Assembly (NCBI GenBank): GCA_021805865.1
Contig: JAJZDX010000010.1
Location: forward strand, 78,799-142,798
Length of the DNA: 64,000 nucleotides
From: Pseudomonadota bacterium
GTDB lineage: Bacteria; Pseudomonadota; Gammaproteobacteria; Steroidobacterales; Steroidobacteraceae
Direction: 5' to 3'
Positions 42,804-51,235 of this stretch are shown one piece after another. The notes beneath the pieces were generated by a model, which made no database searches, was not told the DNA's origin, and worked only from the letters and a program-made list of their open reading frames with translations. Numbering within the stretch: the stretch's first letter is position 1; every line of letters begins with the position of its first letter. The translations under genes and the position numbers were made by a program.

Positions 42804-43357
42804 ATCGCAACTTTCGCACCGCCCTGGCGGCGGTCCCACTGGTGACGGCGGCCGTGCTGTCGGGATGCACCGTCTACGGTCCGCCCCTGGCCACCCGTCC
42901 CTCCGGGCCGGGGCCCTCATCGGCCCGGAGGGGCGTGATTCAACAGCCGCCCGCTGCGGGGCAGCCGGTGTCGCCTCTGCAATCGACGCCCGCTCCCGTG
43001 GCGCCGGCCGCCGCGCGGCATTTCAAGCTGAGCCCGCCCGCTGCGGCGCTGGTGAGCATCGCGCAGGCGCAGGAGCGCGGCGGCAACTACGGACTGGCGC
43101 AGCAGACGCTGGAGCGGGCGCTGTCGATCGAGCCGCGCAATCCCCTGGTGTGGGTCGTGCTCGGAAAGGAGAGCCTCGCGGCCGGCAATCCCGCCCAGGC
43201 CTACGGCATGGCGCGCAAGGCGTTGTATCTTGCCGGCGGCGCCCCGGACGTGCAGGCCTCCGCCTGGGGGCTGATCGCCGCGGCGCTGCGCGCGCAGGGG
43301 CGCAACCAGGCCGCGGTGGCCGCCGAGCGCAAGGCGGCCGAGCTCTTTCCCCAGTGA
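42800..43357 (+). CDS. TPR-containing lipoprotein
   Basis: The 185-residue protein has a lipoprotein signal with lipobox VLSGC near residue 23, a proline-rich linker to about residue 70, and two or three tetratricopeptide-like helical repeats (AQERGGNYGLAQQTLERALSIEPRNPLVWVVLGKESLA region). The GTG start overlaps the PBP1B stop, so it is coupled to PBP1B. A role as an outer-membrane partner of the murein synthase, as LpoB is for PBP1B, is suggested by position only; it does not look like LpoB, whose C-terminal fold is different. Confidence 0.8.
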   Translation: MNRNFRTALAAVPLVTAAVLSGCTVYGPPLATRPSGPGPSSARRGVIQQPPAAGQPVSPLQSTPAPVAPAAARHFKLSPPAAALVSIAQAQERGGNYGLAQQTLERALSIEPRNPLVWVVLGKESLAAGNPAQAYGMARKALYLAGGAPDVQASAWGLIAAALRAQGRNQAAVAAERKAAELFPQ

Positions 43358-43382
43358 GCGCCTGCCGGCGCCTGGGCGCTCA
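43355..43382. terminator. Bidirectional hairpin formed by two convergent stop codons
   Basis: TGAGCGCC (43355-43362) pairs perfectly with GGCGCTCA (43375-43382). The outer three bases of each arm are the stop codons of the TPR lipoprotein gene and the convergent acyl-CoA reductase gene. No T-tracts flank it. Confidence 0.45.
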
Positions 43383-45359
43383 GCGGTGCGAGCCGTGCAG
43401 CAGGGCCGCGAAAGCCGCCGCCTCCGGCGCCAGACTCGCCTCGGCCCCGGGCGGACCGCCGGCCGCCTCCGACTCGGGAAACAGCCGGTAGCTCTCGCTC
43501 ATGACGGCGCGGCCAATCTCGGGGGCGAGCGCCTCGATGAGCTGCGCAAGCCTGCCGCGAGGGGTCGCCAGGCGTACGGGGCGGCGCATGAGCGCCTCGC
43601 AGACGATGTCGGCGGCCTGCTCCGGCTCGAGCAGCGGGAAGCGTTGATACACGCGGGTTGGGGCTACCATGCCCGTGTGCACGAGCGGCATATTGATCAC
43701 GGTGAAGTGCACGCCCCGGTCGCGGAACTCGGCGGCGGCGCAGCGGGTGAAGGCCTCGAGTGCCGCCTTGGAGGCGTTGTAGGCGGCAAAGCGGGCGGCA
43801 TTGCTCAGCACCCCGATGGAGGAGATGCTGATGACATGCCCCGCCCCTCGCGCGGCCATCGCCGGCAGCAGGCCGAGGGTCATGCGCACGGCGGCGAAAT
43901 AGTTGATCCGCATCAGCCGCTCGTAGTCGTGAAACCGGTCATAGGTGTTCTCGACCGCCCTGCGGATCGAGCGGCCCGCATTGTTGATGAGCACATCGAT
44001 GTGGGCGTGCTCGCCGAGCAGGCGCGCGATGAGCGCGGTGCCGGCTTCGGCGTCGGCGAGATCGCAGGCATAGGCGGCCACCTCTGCGCCCTCGGCGCGC
44101 AGCTGCGCGGCGGCGTCCTCGAGCTTCACCGGATCGCGCGCCACGATGATGAGCTTCGCGCCGGCGGCGGCGAGCTTCATCGCCGTCGCGCGTCCGATCC
44201 CGGAGGAGCCTCCCGTGATCAGCACCGTGGCGCCCCGAACCGCATCGGCGAGTCGGCGGCCGCCGGGGCGGTCCGGGTCGAGGTGGCGTTCCCAATAGTC
44301 CCACAGGCGCCAGGCGTAGTCCTCGAGCGGCGGCACGCGGATCCCGGCGCGGTCGAGCAGCTCACCACCGCGGCCGGCGTCGAACGCGGTGGGATATTCG
44401 AGCAGATCGAGCGCCGATGCCGGGATGTGCTGCTCCGCGAGCGCTTCGCGCGCCATCCGCTCGAGCGGCCGCAGCGCCGCTCCGGCGGCATCCGCCGAGG
44501 CCGTGAGCGCCTCGAGTACGGCAGGCTCGATCCAGGAGGAGACCGTGGGGGCGTGCGCTGCCTCGGCAAAGAGGTTCAGCGCTTCCATGACGTGCCGGTC
44601 GCGCGGATCGGTGAGGTGAAAGCAGCGGCCATCCTCGCCGGACAGATGTGCCAGATGCTCGAGCCCCGCGGCCACGAAGTCGACCGGCACCAGGTTGATG
44701 TGCCCGCCCCGCGGCCCGATGAGCGGAATCCAGCGGGGCAGGGCATCGCGAAGGCGCTGGATGAGCTTGAAGAGGTAGTACGGACCGTCGATCTTGTCCA
44801 TGACCCCGCTCCTGGAGTCCCCGACCACCATCCCGGGACGATAGATGCGCCAGGGCACGGAGCTGGCGCGCACCAGCGCCTCCGCCTCGTGTTTGGTGCG
44901 GAAGTAGGGATGATCGAGCCCTTCGGCTTCCTCGAACATCTCCTCCGTGAACACGCCCGGGTATCGTCCCGCCACCGCGATCGAGCTCATGTGGTGGAAG
45001 CAGCCCGCGCCGAGCGCCTGCGCGAGCTCGAGCGCGTTGCGGGTGCCCAGGATGTTGGTCCGCTCGAGCGGCGCGGCCGGCGCGGCGAGGTCATAGAGCG
45101 CGCCCAGGTGAAAGAAATGCCGTATCCCGCCGCGCAGCCTCTGCTGCTCGCCCGGCGGGATGCCGAGGCGCTCGCTGCCAAGGTCTCCGGCGATCGGCAC
45201 GAGAAGTTGCGCGGCCTGCCCGTAGTCGGCGCGCAGCCGCTCAAAGCGCGCCAGGGAGGCGGGCCGCACGAGCAGGTAGATCGGCTCGCCCCTCAGGGCG
45301 AGGCGCCCGATCAGCCGCCGGCCGATGAACCCGGTCCCTCCGGTGATGAAGTAGCCCAT
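43380..45359 (-). CDS. Two-domain SDR fatty acyl-CoA reductase (AcrA1-like)
   Basis: The 659-residue protein fuses an extended SDR with a classical SDR. The first, at residues 1-360, has GGTGFIG at 7-13 and Y152-x3-K156. The second, at 375-620, has ITGGSSGIG at 381-389, NNAG at 459-462, and Y527-x3-K531. Length and layout match mycobacterial AcrA1-type acyl-CoA reductases of about 650 residues, which make fatty aldehydes or alcohols for wax esters. It is divergent from a wax-ester synthase across 112 bp, which fits a reductase-plus-acyltransferase pair. The ATG at 45359 is used; the longer frame overlaps the neighbour. Confidence 0.88.
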   Translation of the reverse strand: MGYFITGGTGFIGRRLIGRLALRGEPIYLLVRPASLARFERLRADYGQAAQLLVPIAGDLGSERLGIPPGEQQRLRGGIRHFFHLGALYDLAAPAAPLERTNILGTRNALELAQALGAGCFHHMSSIAVAGRYPGVFTEEMFEEAEGLDHPYFRTKHEAEALVRASSVPWRIYRPGMVVGDSRSGVMDKIDGPYYLFKLIQRLRDALPRWIPLIGPRGGHINLVPVDFVAAGLEHLAHLSGEDGRCFHLTDPRDRHVMEALNLFAEAAHAPTVSSWIEPAVLEALTASADAAGAALRPLERMAREALAEQHIPASALDLLEYPTAFDAGRGGELLDRAGIRVPPLEDYAWRLWDYWERHLDPDRPGGRRLADAVRGATVLITGGSSGIGRATAMKLAAAGAKLIIVARDPVKLEDAAAQLRAEGAEVAAYACDLADAEAGTALIARLLGEHAHIDVLINNAGRSIRRAVENTYDRFHDYERLMRINYFAAVRMTLGLLPAMAARGAGHVISISSIGVLSNAARFAAYNASKAALEAFTRCAAAEFRDRGVHFTVINMPLVHTGMVAPTRVYQRFPLLEPEQAADIVCEALMRRPVRLATPRGRLAQLIEALAPEIGRAVMSESYRLFPESEAAGGPPGAEASLAPEAAAFAALLHGSHR

Positions 45360-45471
45360 GAGTCGAGCGCCACGCGCCACGATGATGGTACGGTATGCCC
45401 GGGAAGGGGCCGCACCCGCATCGTGGCAAACCGAGGGGCAAAGTCCGCGCGACTCGCGCGACACTAGCCCC

Positions 45472-46881
45472 ATGTCGGGCGAGCGCATGTCCAGCGTCGA
45501 TCGGGCATGGCTGTTGATGGACCGTCCCGCCAATCCGATGACGATTGTCGGTCTGATCGTGCTCGAGCGGCCGCTCGAGCTTGGGCCGCTGCGTGAACTC
45601 ATCGGGCGGCGCCTGCTCGCCTTTCCGCGCTTTCGCCAGACACCCGTGGCCGGCGTGCTCGAGGGCAGCTGGATCGAGACCCCTGCGTTCAGCCTCGATG
45701 ACCACGTGCGCCCGGCCGCGCTGCCCCCGCCCGGGAGTCAGCGGCAGCTCGAGCTGCTCGCCGGCGAGCTCGCCGGCACGCCGTTTCCACCGGGCCGGCC
45801 GCTCTGGTCATTTCACCTGGTCGGCCGGTATCGCGGCGGCAGCGCGGTCATCGTGCGGATCCATCACTGCTATGCCGACGGTGTTGCCCTGCTCAAGGTG
45901 TTACTCGCGCTCGCCGATCCCGAAGGTGCGCGTGCCAATCCCCTGCAGGGCCCGCCCGCGACCCAGGCCGCTCCCACGGACACGGGACAGGGCCTGCGCC
46001 AAGTGGTGCTCGACGCGCTGCGCCAGGGCGCCGGTCTGCTCGAGGAGGGGCTGCATTACACCCTGCACCCGGGAGAGGCCGGCGGGCTCGCCGGCCAGGC
46101 GCTCGGGATCGGCTCGGAGTTGCTGCGACTCGCCACGCTCCCGGGCGATCCGTCCACCCGCCTCAAGCGCCCGCTCTGCGGCAGCCGCCGGCTCGCCTGG
46201 GCGCGGGCGCTGTTGCTCGAGGAGGTCCACACGATCGGCCGCTTTCTCGGCTGCACGGTCAATGACGTGTTGATCTCTACCCTGGCCGGCGCGCTCGGGC
46301 GGTACCTCGAGTGCGAAGGCGAGGCGGTCGCGGGACTGACGGTTCGGGCGGCCGTCCCCGTCAATCTCAAGCCGGCCGCCGTGGCGCAGCCGGCGGCCGA
46401 TCAGCTCTCGCTCGGCAATCGCTTCGGCCTGGTATTCGTCGAGCTGCCGATCGGCGTACGCCATCCGCTCGAGCGACTGTACACGGTGCATACTGTCACC
46501 AAGGCCCTGAAGCGCTCGAGCCAGGCGCTTGCCACGTTCGATCTGCTGTGGCTGGTCGGAACGCTTCCTGCAACCGTGGAGGAATATGCGCTTTCCCTGC
46601 TGAGCGCCAAGGTGAGCCTCGTGGCCTCCAATCTTCCCGGCCCCACCGAGGCGCTCACGCTCGCCGGCCGGCGCATCCGCGAGGTGCTCTTCTGGGTGCC
46701 GCAGTCCGGCAGTGTGGGCGCGGGGGTGAGCATGCTCACGTACTGCGGGCGGGTTCAGTACGGGGTCATGGCCGATCGCGAGTTGATTCCGGATCCGGTC
46801 CGCCTGGTGGAGCTGCTCGCCGAGGAGTTCGAGCGGCTGGCGCTGCTGGTGGTGCTCGGCGGCGTCGCCCTCAGGGACTGA
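45472..46881 (+). CDS. Wax ester synthase / diacylglycerol acyltransferase (WS/DGAT)
   Basis: The 469-residue protein has the acyltransferase active-site motif HHxxxDG (HHCYADG, residues 131-137), the PLW motif at 110-112, and the C-terminal SNLPGP and VPQSGSVGAGVSMLTYCGRV segments conserved in the bacterial WS/DGAT family. It esterifies fatty alcohols or diacylglycerol with acyl-CoA to make wax esters or triacylglycerol. Start ATG at 45472; an ATG at 45487 (MSSVDRAWLLMD) is also family-like. It pairs with the divergent acyl-CoA reductase that could supply fatty alcohol. Confidence 0.92.
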   Translation: MSGERMSSVDRAWLLMDRPANPMTIVGLIVLERPLELGPLRELIGRRLLAFPRFRQTPVAGVLEGSWIETPAFSLDDHVRPAALPPPGSQRQLELLAGELAGTPFPPGRPLWSFHLVGRYRGGSAVIVRIHHCYADGVALLKVLLALADPEGARANPLQGPPATQAAPTDTGQGLRQVVLDALRQGAGLLEEGLHYTLHPGEAGGLAGQALGIGSELLRLATLPGDPSTRLKRPLCGSRRLAWARALLLEEVHTIGRFLGCTVNDVLISTLAGALGRYLECEGEAVAGLTVRAAVPVNLKPAAVAQPAADQLSLGNRFGLVFVELPIGVRHPLERLYTVHTVTKALKRSSQALATFDLLWLVGTLPATVEEYALSLLSAKVSLVASNLPGPTEALTLAGRRIREVLFWVPQSGSVGAGVSMLTYCGRVQYGVMADRELIPDPVRLVELLAEEFERLALLVVLGGVALRD

Positions 46882-46897
46882 CGCTCAAGGCAGTCCC
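46874..46897. terminator. Bidirectional hairpin between convergent genes
   Basis: GGGACTG (46874-46880) pairs with CAGTCCC (46891-46897). The stop of the WS/DGAT gene and the stop of the TPR gene both fall inside this structure. Confidence 0.4.
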
Positions 46898-47739
46898 GCC
46901 CCGGCGCGCTCGACATCGAGCCGCTCCATCTCATCCGCAGGCTCGCACGCGGCGGCGTCCCGGTAAAGCGCCTGCGCCTGCGTCCGATAGCGGGCCGCAT
47001 CGAGGAGCATCAGTCCGTGGGCGAACTCCATGTGCACGATGGGCGAGCCCGGGGCGAGGGCATGCGCCCGCCGGAAGTGCCCGAGCGCTTCGCGCTGAGA
47101 GGCGCCGTAGGCGAGGCTCGCGGCGAGCGAGCCGAGTTTGGCGACGATCTCGGCGTGGAACAGCCCGAAGGCGAGATGGGCCTCGGCGTGTCGAGGCTCG
47201 AGCGCCAGCGTGCGCTCGAGGTGCGCGCGTACCCGGCCCGCCAGACCCTGGGACAGCGCCTTGGCGATCGAGATGCGCTGGCTGTAGCGGCCGAGAACCA
47301 GCGCCAGCGTGTAGTGCGTGTTGGCGTGCTCGGGAAGCTCGGCGACCGCATGCGCGCCGCGCTCGATGGCGGCCTCGAGCACGCTCAGCGTCTCGGCGGC
47401 GCTGCGCTTGGAGTACAGAGAATCGACGGCCGCCGCCTTGTTGGCGACGGATGCGCCGAGGGCCCCGAGCGCCTCCCCGAGACGGATGGCTCGGGCGAAA
47501 TCGCCTGCGTGAAACTCCTGCCAGGCCTCCTGCAACACCCGGGCCACCGCCGCCGCGCCCCCGTGGCTCTCGATCCAGGAGGCGAGGTGCGGGTGGCCGG
47601 CGCCGAGGCGGCTGAGGAGGCGCTCCTCGGGCCAGGGCTCGCGGTCGGTGTGGTGAAGCCGCATCCAGCGCTCGCGCAGCCGCGGCGGCGGGCCGCGGCG
47701 CGCGGTGGAAGCGCGGACGGAAGCGTTTCTTCGACTCAT
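46885..47739 (-). CDS. Tetratricopeptide-like helical protein of unknown function
   Basis: The 284-residue protein has a basic N-terminus (SRRNASVRASTARRG) and then a mostly helical body with TPR-like segments (EFHAGDFARAIRLGEALGAL, HYTLALVLGRYSQRISIAKALSQ, HAEAHLAFGLFHAEIVAKLGSL, ALGHFRRAHALAPGSPIVH). No signal peptide or membrane helix is seen. I do not recognise a specific family. It is divergent from the phasin gene (123 bp between starts) and converges on WS/DGAT, so a role in lipid storage or its control is possible by position only. Confidence 0.7.
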   Translation of the reverse strand: MSRRNASVRASTARRGPPPRLRERWMRLHHTDREPWPEERLLSRLGAGHPHLASWIESHGGAAAVARVLQEAWQEFHAGDFARAIRLGEALGALGASVANKAAAVDSLYSKRSAAETLSVLEAAIERGAHAVAELPEHANTHYTLALVLGRYSQRISIAKALSQGLAGRVRAHLERTLALEPRHAEAHLAFGLFHAEIVAKLGSLAASLAYGASQREALGHFRRAHALAPGSPIVHMEFAHGLMLLDAARYRTQAQALYRDAAACEPADEMERLDVERAGAGLP

Positions 47740-47862
47740 GTGGGCCTGCTGTGGCAAGTACGAATCCAGCCGATCTCTCTCTCCTCCTATAGTACGAGGG
47801 CCGGATTTGGCGCCCAGTCGGGCAAATACGCATAGGCGGCTCTCGCCGCAAAGGGGAATGGC

Positions 47863-48336
47863 ATGGCAACCCGGAGCAAGTCCCGCAAAACTCGTCGCAG
47901 CGCCACGGGTGGCACGCCGGCCGCTATGGTGACCGCGCTGCACCAGATCTATCTGGCCGGCCTCGGCGCAGCGAGCCGGGCGCGCAGCGGCGCCCCCGGG
48001 CTCTTCGAGGAGCTCGTCGCCGAGGGAGCGCGTGCTCAGGCCGACACGGGCGCCGCTGCGGCGAGGGCGTTTCAGGCGATCGTCGGTGACGCCCAGGCCA
48101 AGGTGAGCGCGCGGGTCGGGCAGGTGCGCGGCCGGGCGGCCGATGCGCTCGAGGGGCTCGAGAAGATGTTCCAGACACGGGTGCACCGCGCGCTGACGCA
48201 GCTCGGCGTGCCGAGCGCCGAGCAGCTCTCGGCGCTCAGCAAACGGGTCGATGCGCTCAATACCAACATCGAGCGGCTTGCGCCCCGGCGTGCCGCGCGG
48301 CGCAAGCCCGCCCGCCCGCCGATGTCCGCTCCCTGA
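47863..48336 (+). CDS. Phasin-family granule-associated protein
   Basis: The 157-residue protein has a basic N-terminus, an amphipathic helical region (MVTALHQIYLAGLGAASRA, LFEELVAEGARAQ), and the phasin-type end LEKMFQTRVHRALTQLGVPSAEQLSALSKRVDALNTNIERL, followed by an Ala/Pro/Arg/Lys-rich tail like PhaF/PhaI proteins. Phasins coat polyhydroxyalkanoate granules; no PHA synthase gene is present in this window. Its neighbours make and hydrolyse neutral lipids, so it may coat lipid bodies instead. The ATG at 47863 follows GGGGA. The patatin gene begins 6 bp after its stop. Confidence 0.82.
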   Translation: MATRSKSRKTRRSATGGTPAAMVTALHQIYLAGLGAASRARSGAPGLFEELVAEGARAQADTGAAAARAFQAIVGDAQAKVSARVGQVRGRAADALEGLEKMFQTRVHRALTQLGVPSAEQLSALSKRVDALNTNIERLAPRRAARRKPARPPMSAP

Positions 48337-48342
48337 GGCGGG

Positions 48343-49593
48343 ATGCTGACCCTCGAGCCCGCCCTGGCGCGGGGCGGCTCGCGCCGGCGGGAAGGTGCGG
48401 GCAAGCTCGCCATCGCGCTCGCCGGCGGCGGGCCGCTCGGGGCGTTCTACGAGATCGGCGCGCTGCACGCGCTCGGGGAAGCGATCATCGGCCGCACGCT
48501 CACCGACTTTGATGTCTACGTCGGGGTGAGCTCCGGAGCGCTGGTGGCCGCAGGTCTCGCCAATGGGTTCGACACAACCACCCTGGGCTCGACGTTCATT
48601 CACGACGAGGCGACGGTGATTCCATTTGCGCCGGCGACGCTGATGCGCCCGGCCCTGGCCGAGTACCTCCGGCGGATCCGGCTGGTGCCGGAGGTGCTCT
48701 CGGGCATCATCCGCCTGTATTCGCGCGATCCGCTGCGCGGCGCGTGGCCCGGCGCTGCGGATGCCCTGGGTACGCTCTTACCGGGAGCGCTGTTCGACAA
48801 CGGGCGTCTCGAGCGCTATCTGCACGCGACCTTCAGCACGGAAGGCCGCACGGATGATTTCCGCAAGCTCGCCCGCCGTCTTTACGTCGTTGCCACCAAC
48901 CTCAACACGGGTGAGTCCGTCTCTTTTGGAACACCGCGCCATGATCGCGTACCGATCTCCCGCGCCGTCGTGGCGAGCGCGGCGCTGCCGGGGTTGTATC
49001 CGCCGGTGAGCATCGAGGGACGTGAATACGTCGACGGCGTGCTCGTACACACCATGCATGCTTCGCTGGCGCACGAGGAGGGCTGCCGCCTGGTGATCTG
49101 CATCAACCCGCTGGTTCCCTTCGACGCCGCGCGCGCCGCGCGCGCCTCGGGCGGGGAGCGCATCGATCTCGCCAGCCGCGGCCTGCCCGCCGTTCTCGGC
49201 CAGACCTTTCGCGCGCTCATCCACTCGCGCATGCAGGCGGGGATGGCCGGCTACCGCGCACGCTTCCCGCTCGCCGACACGCTGCTGCTCGAGCCGGACC
49301 GCCACGACGAGAAGTTTTTTCTCGCCAACGTGTTCCGCTACACCGGCCGGCGCCAGCTCACCGCTCACGCCTACCAGCGCACGCGCGCCGATCTGCTTGC
49401 GCAGGCCGGGCGCCTCGCACCCATCCTGCGCCGCCACGGCCTCGAGCTCGACATGACCCGGCTGCGCGACCGCGAGCGCACGTTCTCGACATCGGCGAAG
49501 GAAAGGCTCCGCGATGTCCGGCACGTCGTACGCAGGCTTGGCGGCGCGCTGGAGCATCTGGAGCACGTGCTCGCCGGAATTTCCGGAGAATAG
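48343..49593 (+). CDS. Patatin-like phospholipase/lipid acyl hydrolase
   Basis: The 416-residue protein has the oxyanion-hole motif GGGPLGAFYEIGAL (residues 28-41), the nucleophile elbow GVSSG with Ser63, and the catalytic aspartate D231 in EYVDGVL. These complete the Ser-Asp dyad of patatin hydrolases. The C-terminal 100 residues are helical and basic. There is no signal peptide, so it probably acts in the cytoplasm on membrane or stored lipid. It is 6 bp after the phasin gene and 5 bp before a lipase gene, so phasin, patatin, lipase and the next gene form one operon. Confidence 0.88.
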   Translation: MLTLEPALARGGSRRREGAGKLAIALAGGGPLGAFYEIGALHALGEAIIGRTLTDFDVYVGVSSGALVAAGLANGFDTTTLGSTFIHDEATVIPFAPATLMRPALAEYLRRIRLVPEVLSGIIRLYSRDPLRGAWPGAADALGTLLPGALFDNGRLERYLHATFSTEGRTDDFRKLARRLYVVATNLNTGESVSFGTPRHDRVPISRAVVASAALPGLYPPVSIEGREYVDGVLVHTMHASLAHEEGCRLVICINPLVPFDAARAARASGGERIDLASRGLPAVLGQTFRALIHSRMQAGMAGYRARFPLADTLLLEPDRHDEKFFLANVFRYTGRRQLTAHAYQRTRADLLAQAGRLAPILRRHGLELDMTRLRDRERTFSTSAKERLRDVRHVVRRLGGALEHLEHVLAGISGE

Positions 49594-49598
49594 AGGCC

Positions 49599-50504
49599 GT
49601 GGCGGCGCGCTTCTGGGCGCTCGTACTGGCGGCCCGGCTGCTGGTTGCGGTGGCCGCGGCGGCCGCTTCGGGCGCGATCCTGCGACTGTCCCTGGTCGCG
49701 GCAGCGGTGGCCGGCTTGGCGGTCTGGTCTCTCATTCCCCTCGCGGCGGTTGCCGCCTCGTTCGCCGCGGCACGATCAGGCGCTCAGCCGCCACGGATCC
49801 GCACCGGGCCGATGAGGCTGCTGCGGATCGTTTGCGCCGAGGCGTTGGCGCTCGAGCTGACGCTGGTGCGCATGGTGGCAGACCCGCTGCGGACACGGGC
49901 CGCACGCCTCCCCGGTCCCGGGAGTCACCCGCCGGCCCGGGTCGTGCTGGTGCATGGCATCGCCTGCAATCGCGCCGTGTGGCGGCCGCTTCTCGCGGCG
50001 CTGCGCTCTGCAGGCATTCGGGGGGTGCATGCGATCAACCTGGAGCCGCTGTTTGCCGACATCGACACCTACGCGCGGGATCTGCTCGGCAGGCTCGAGG
50101 CGATCGGGGCATCCCCCGCCCGGCCGGTCGCGATCGTCGCCCACAGCATGGGAGGCCTGGTCGCCCGCGCGGCGCTGCGCGAGGCGAAGAGCGGAATGAT
50201 CGGCCGGATCATCACCGTCGGGACGCCCCACCACGGCACTGCCATCGCCTGCCGGTTCCGGTGGCCGAGCACCCGGCAGATGTGCTGCGGATCCCCATGG
50301 CTTCTCGAGCTCAACGCGCGCCAGGAGGCGCGGCCCGGCCTTCCCGTGACGAGTCTCCACAGCCTCGATGACAACCTCATCGTCCCCGCGGGCAGCGCGG
50401 TCCTGCCCGGTGCGCGCTCGATCGAGCTGCGAGGGCTGGGTCATCTCAGCCTGCTGTGCTCGCCAGACGTCCTGCGCAGGATCGTCGCGGAGCTTCGCGC
50501 ATGA
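49599..50504 (+). CDS. Alpha/beta-hydrolase lipase
   Basis: The 301-residue protein has two hydrophobic N-terminal segments (about residues 5-60) that may anchor it in the inner membrane or a lipid monolayer. A lipase fold follows, with the oxyanion segment VLVHGIACNRAVW, the nucleophile elbow HSMGG with Ser183, and VGTPHHGT. A conserved catalytic-acid strand (SLDDNLIVP) and the final histidine in GLGHLSLL complete the triad. The GTG at 49599 is 5 bp after the patatin stop. It is likely a triacylglycerol/wax-ester lipase, inferred from the fold and its neighbours. Its stop overlaps the next start. Confidence 0.86.
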   Translation: MAARFWALVLAARLLVAVAAAAASGAILRLSLVAAAVAGLAVWSLIPLAAVAASFAAARSGAQPPRIRTGPMRLLRIVCAEALALELTLVRMVADPLRTRAARLPGPGSHPPARVVLVHGIACNRAVWRPLLAALRSAGIRGVHAINLEPLFADIDTYARDLLGRLEAIGASPARPVAIVAHSMGGLVARAALREAKSGMIGRIITVGTPHHGTAIACRFRWPSTRQMCCGSPWLLELNARQEARPGLPVTSLHSLDDNLIVPAGSAVLPGARSIELRGLGHLSLLCSPDVLRRIVAELRA

Positions 50505-51235
50505 TCGATGTCCGCTCCCGCGAGGAAACCGACCGGTTGCTCGAGCGCAAGGCGCGGCTGAACTCCCGGCTCACCGCCCGGCCGCCGCTCGCCGCTCGGC
50601 TGCGGGAGCTGCGGGCATGGCAGTCCGAGCGGCTTGCCCGCACCTATGCGGACCTGCGCGCCGACCCGCAGACCGAGCGGGCCGTCGGCTTTTTTCTGAG
50701 CGACCTCTATGGGCCGCAGGATTTCACGCGCCGCGATGCCGAGCTGACGCGCGCATGGGGCCTGCTGCGGCGCACGCTGCCGCCTTTCACGCTGAAGGTT
50801 CTGACTCTGGCCATCGAGCTTCAGGTGTTGAGCGAGGAGCTCGACCTCGGGGTGGCAGAGCATCTGCCGCCCGGTGCGATCACCGCCGAGTCCTACGCGT
50901 GCGCTTACCGGGCGACCGGCCGGTCCGAGGCGCGCCGGCGTCAGATCGAGATCCTCGTGGAGGTCGGCCGGCGGCTCGCTCGGGCGGTGCGCATGCCGAT
51001 TGTCGCGCTCGCGTTGCGCGCGGCGCGCGCGCCGGCTCATATGGCCGGCTTCGGCCTGCTCCAGGATTTCCTCGAGCGCGGCTTTGCCGCCTTTGCGCGG
51101 ATGCCGAGCGCCGCGCCACTCCTGACGGCGATTCGCGAGCGCGAGGCCGCCTTCATGGCATCGCTTCTCGAGGAGGCGCGGTGCGGCCCTGCGGCCGCGG
51201 ACGCAAGCGGCGCGCTCGCTGATCGAGGAGGCTAG
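50501..51235 (+). CDS. Conserved protein of unknown function (FFLSDLYGPQDF motif)
   Basis: The 244-residue protein is helical and Arg/Leu/Ala-rich, with no signal peptide or membrane span. Its most distinctive stretch is FFLSDLYGPQDFTRRDAEL at about residues 64-82; the rest has repeated amphipathic helices. I do not recognise a functional family. Its ATG overlaps the lipase stop (ATGA), making it the last gene of the phasin-patatin-lipase operon. A role in lipid-body turnover or lipase assistance is inference. The stop shares a CTAG with the converging hemerythrin gene. Confidence 0.75.
   Translation: MIDVRSREETDRLLERKARLNSRLTARPPLAARLRELRAWQSERLARTYADLRADPQTERAVGFFLSDLYGPQDFTRRDAELTRAWGLLRRTLPPFTLKVLTLAIELQVLSEELDLGVAEHLPPGAITAESYACAYRATGRSEARRRQIEILVEVGRRLARAVRMPIVALALRAARAPAHMAGFGLLQDFLERGFAAFARMPSAAPLLTAIREREAAFMASLLEEARCGPAAADASGALADRGG

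Noticed and set aside
37870..42920. Long minus-strand frames opposite lysAC and PBP1B.
   Set aside because: Antisense shadows with His/Arg/Gly-rich low-complexity products.
45360..45471. TGGCA...GGGGCA in the reductase-WS/DGAT divergent region as a sigma-54 promoter.
   Set aside because: The GG-to-GC spacing is one base too long for a -24/-12 element.
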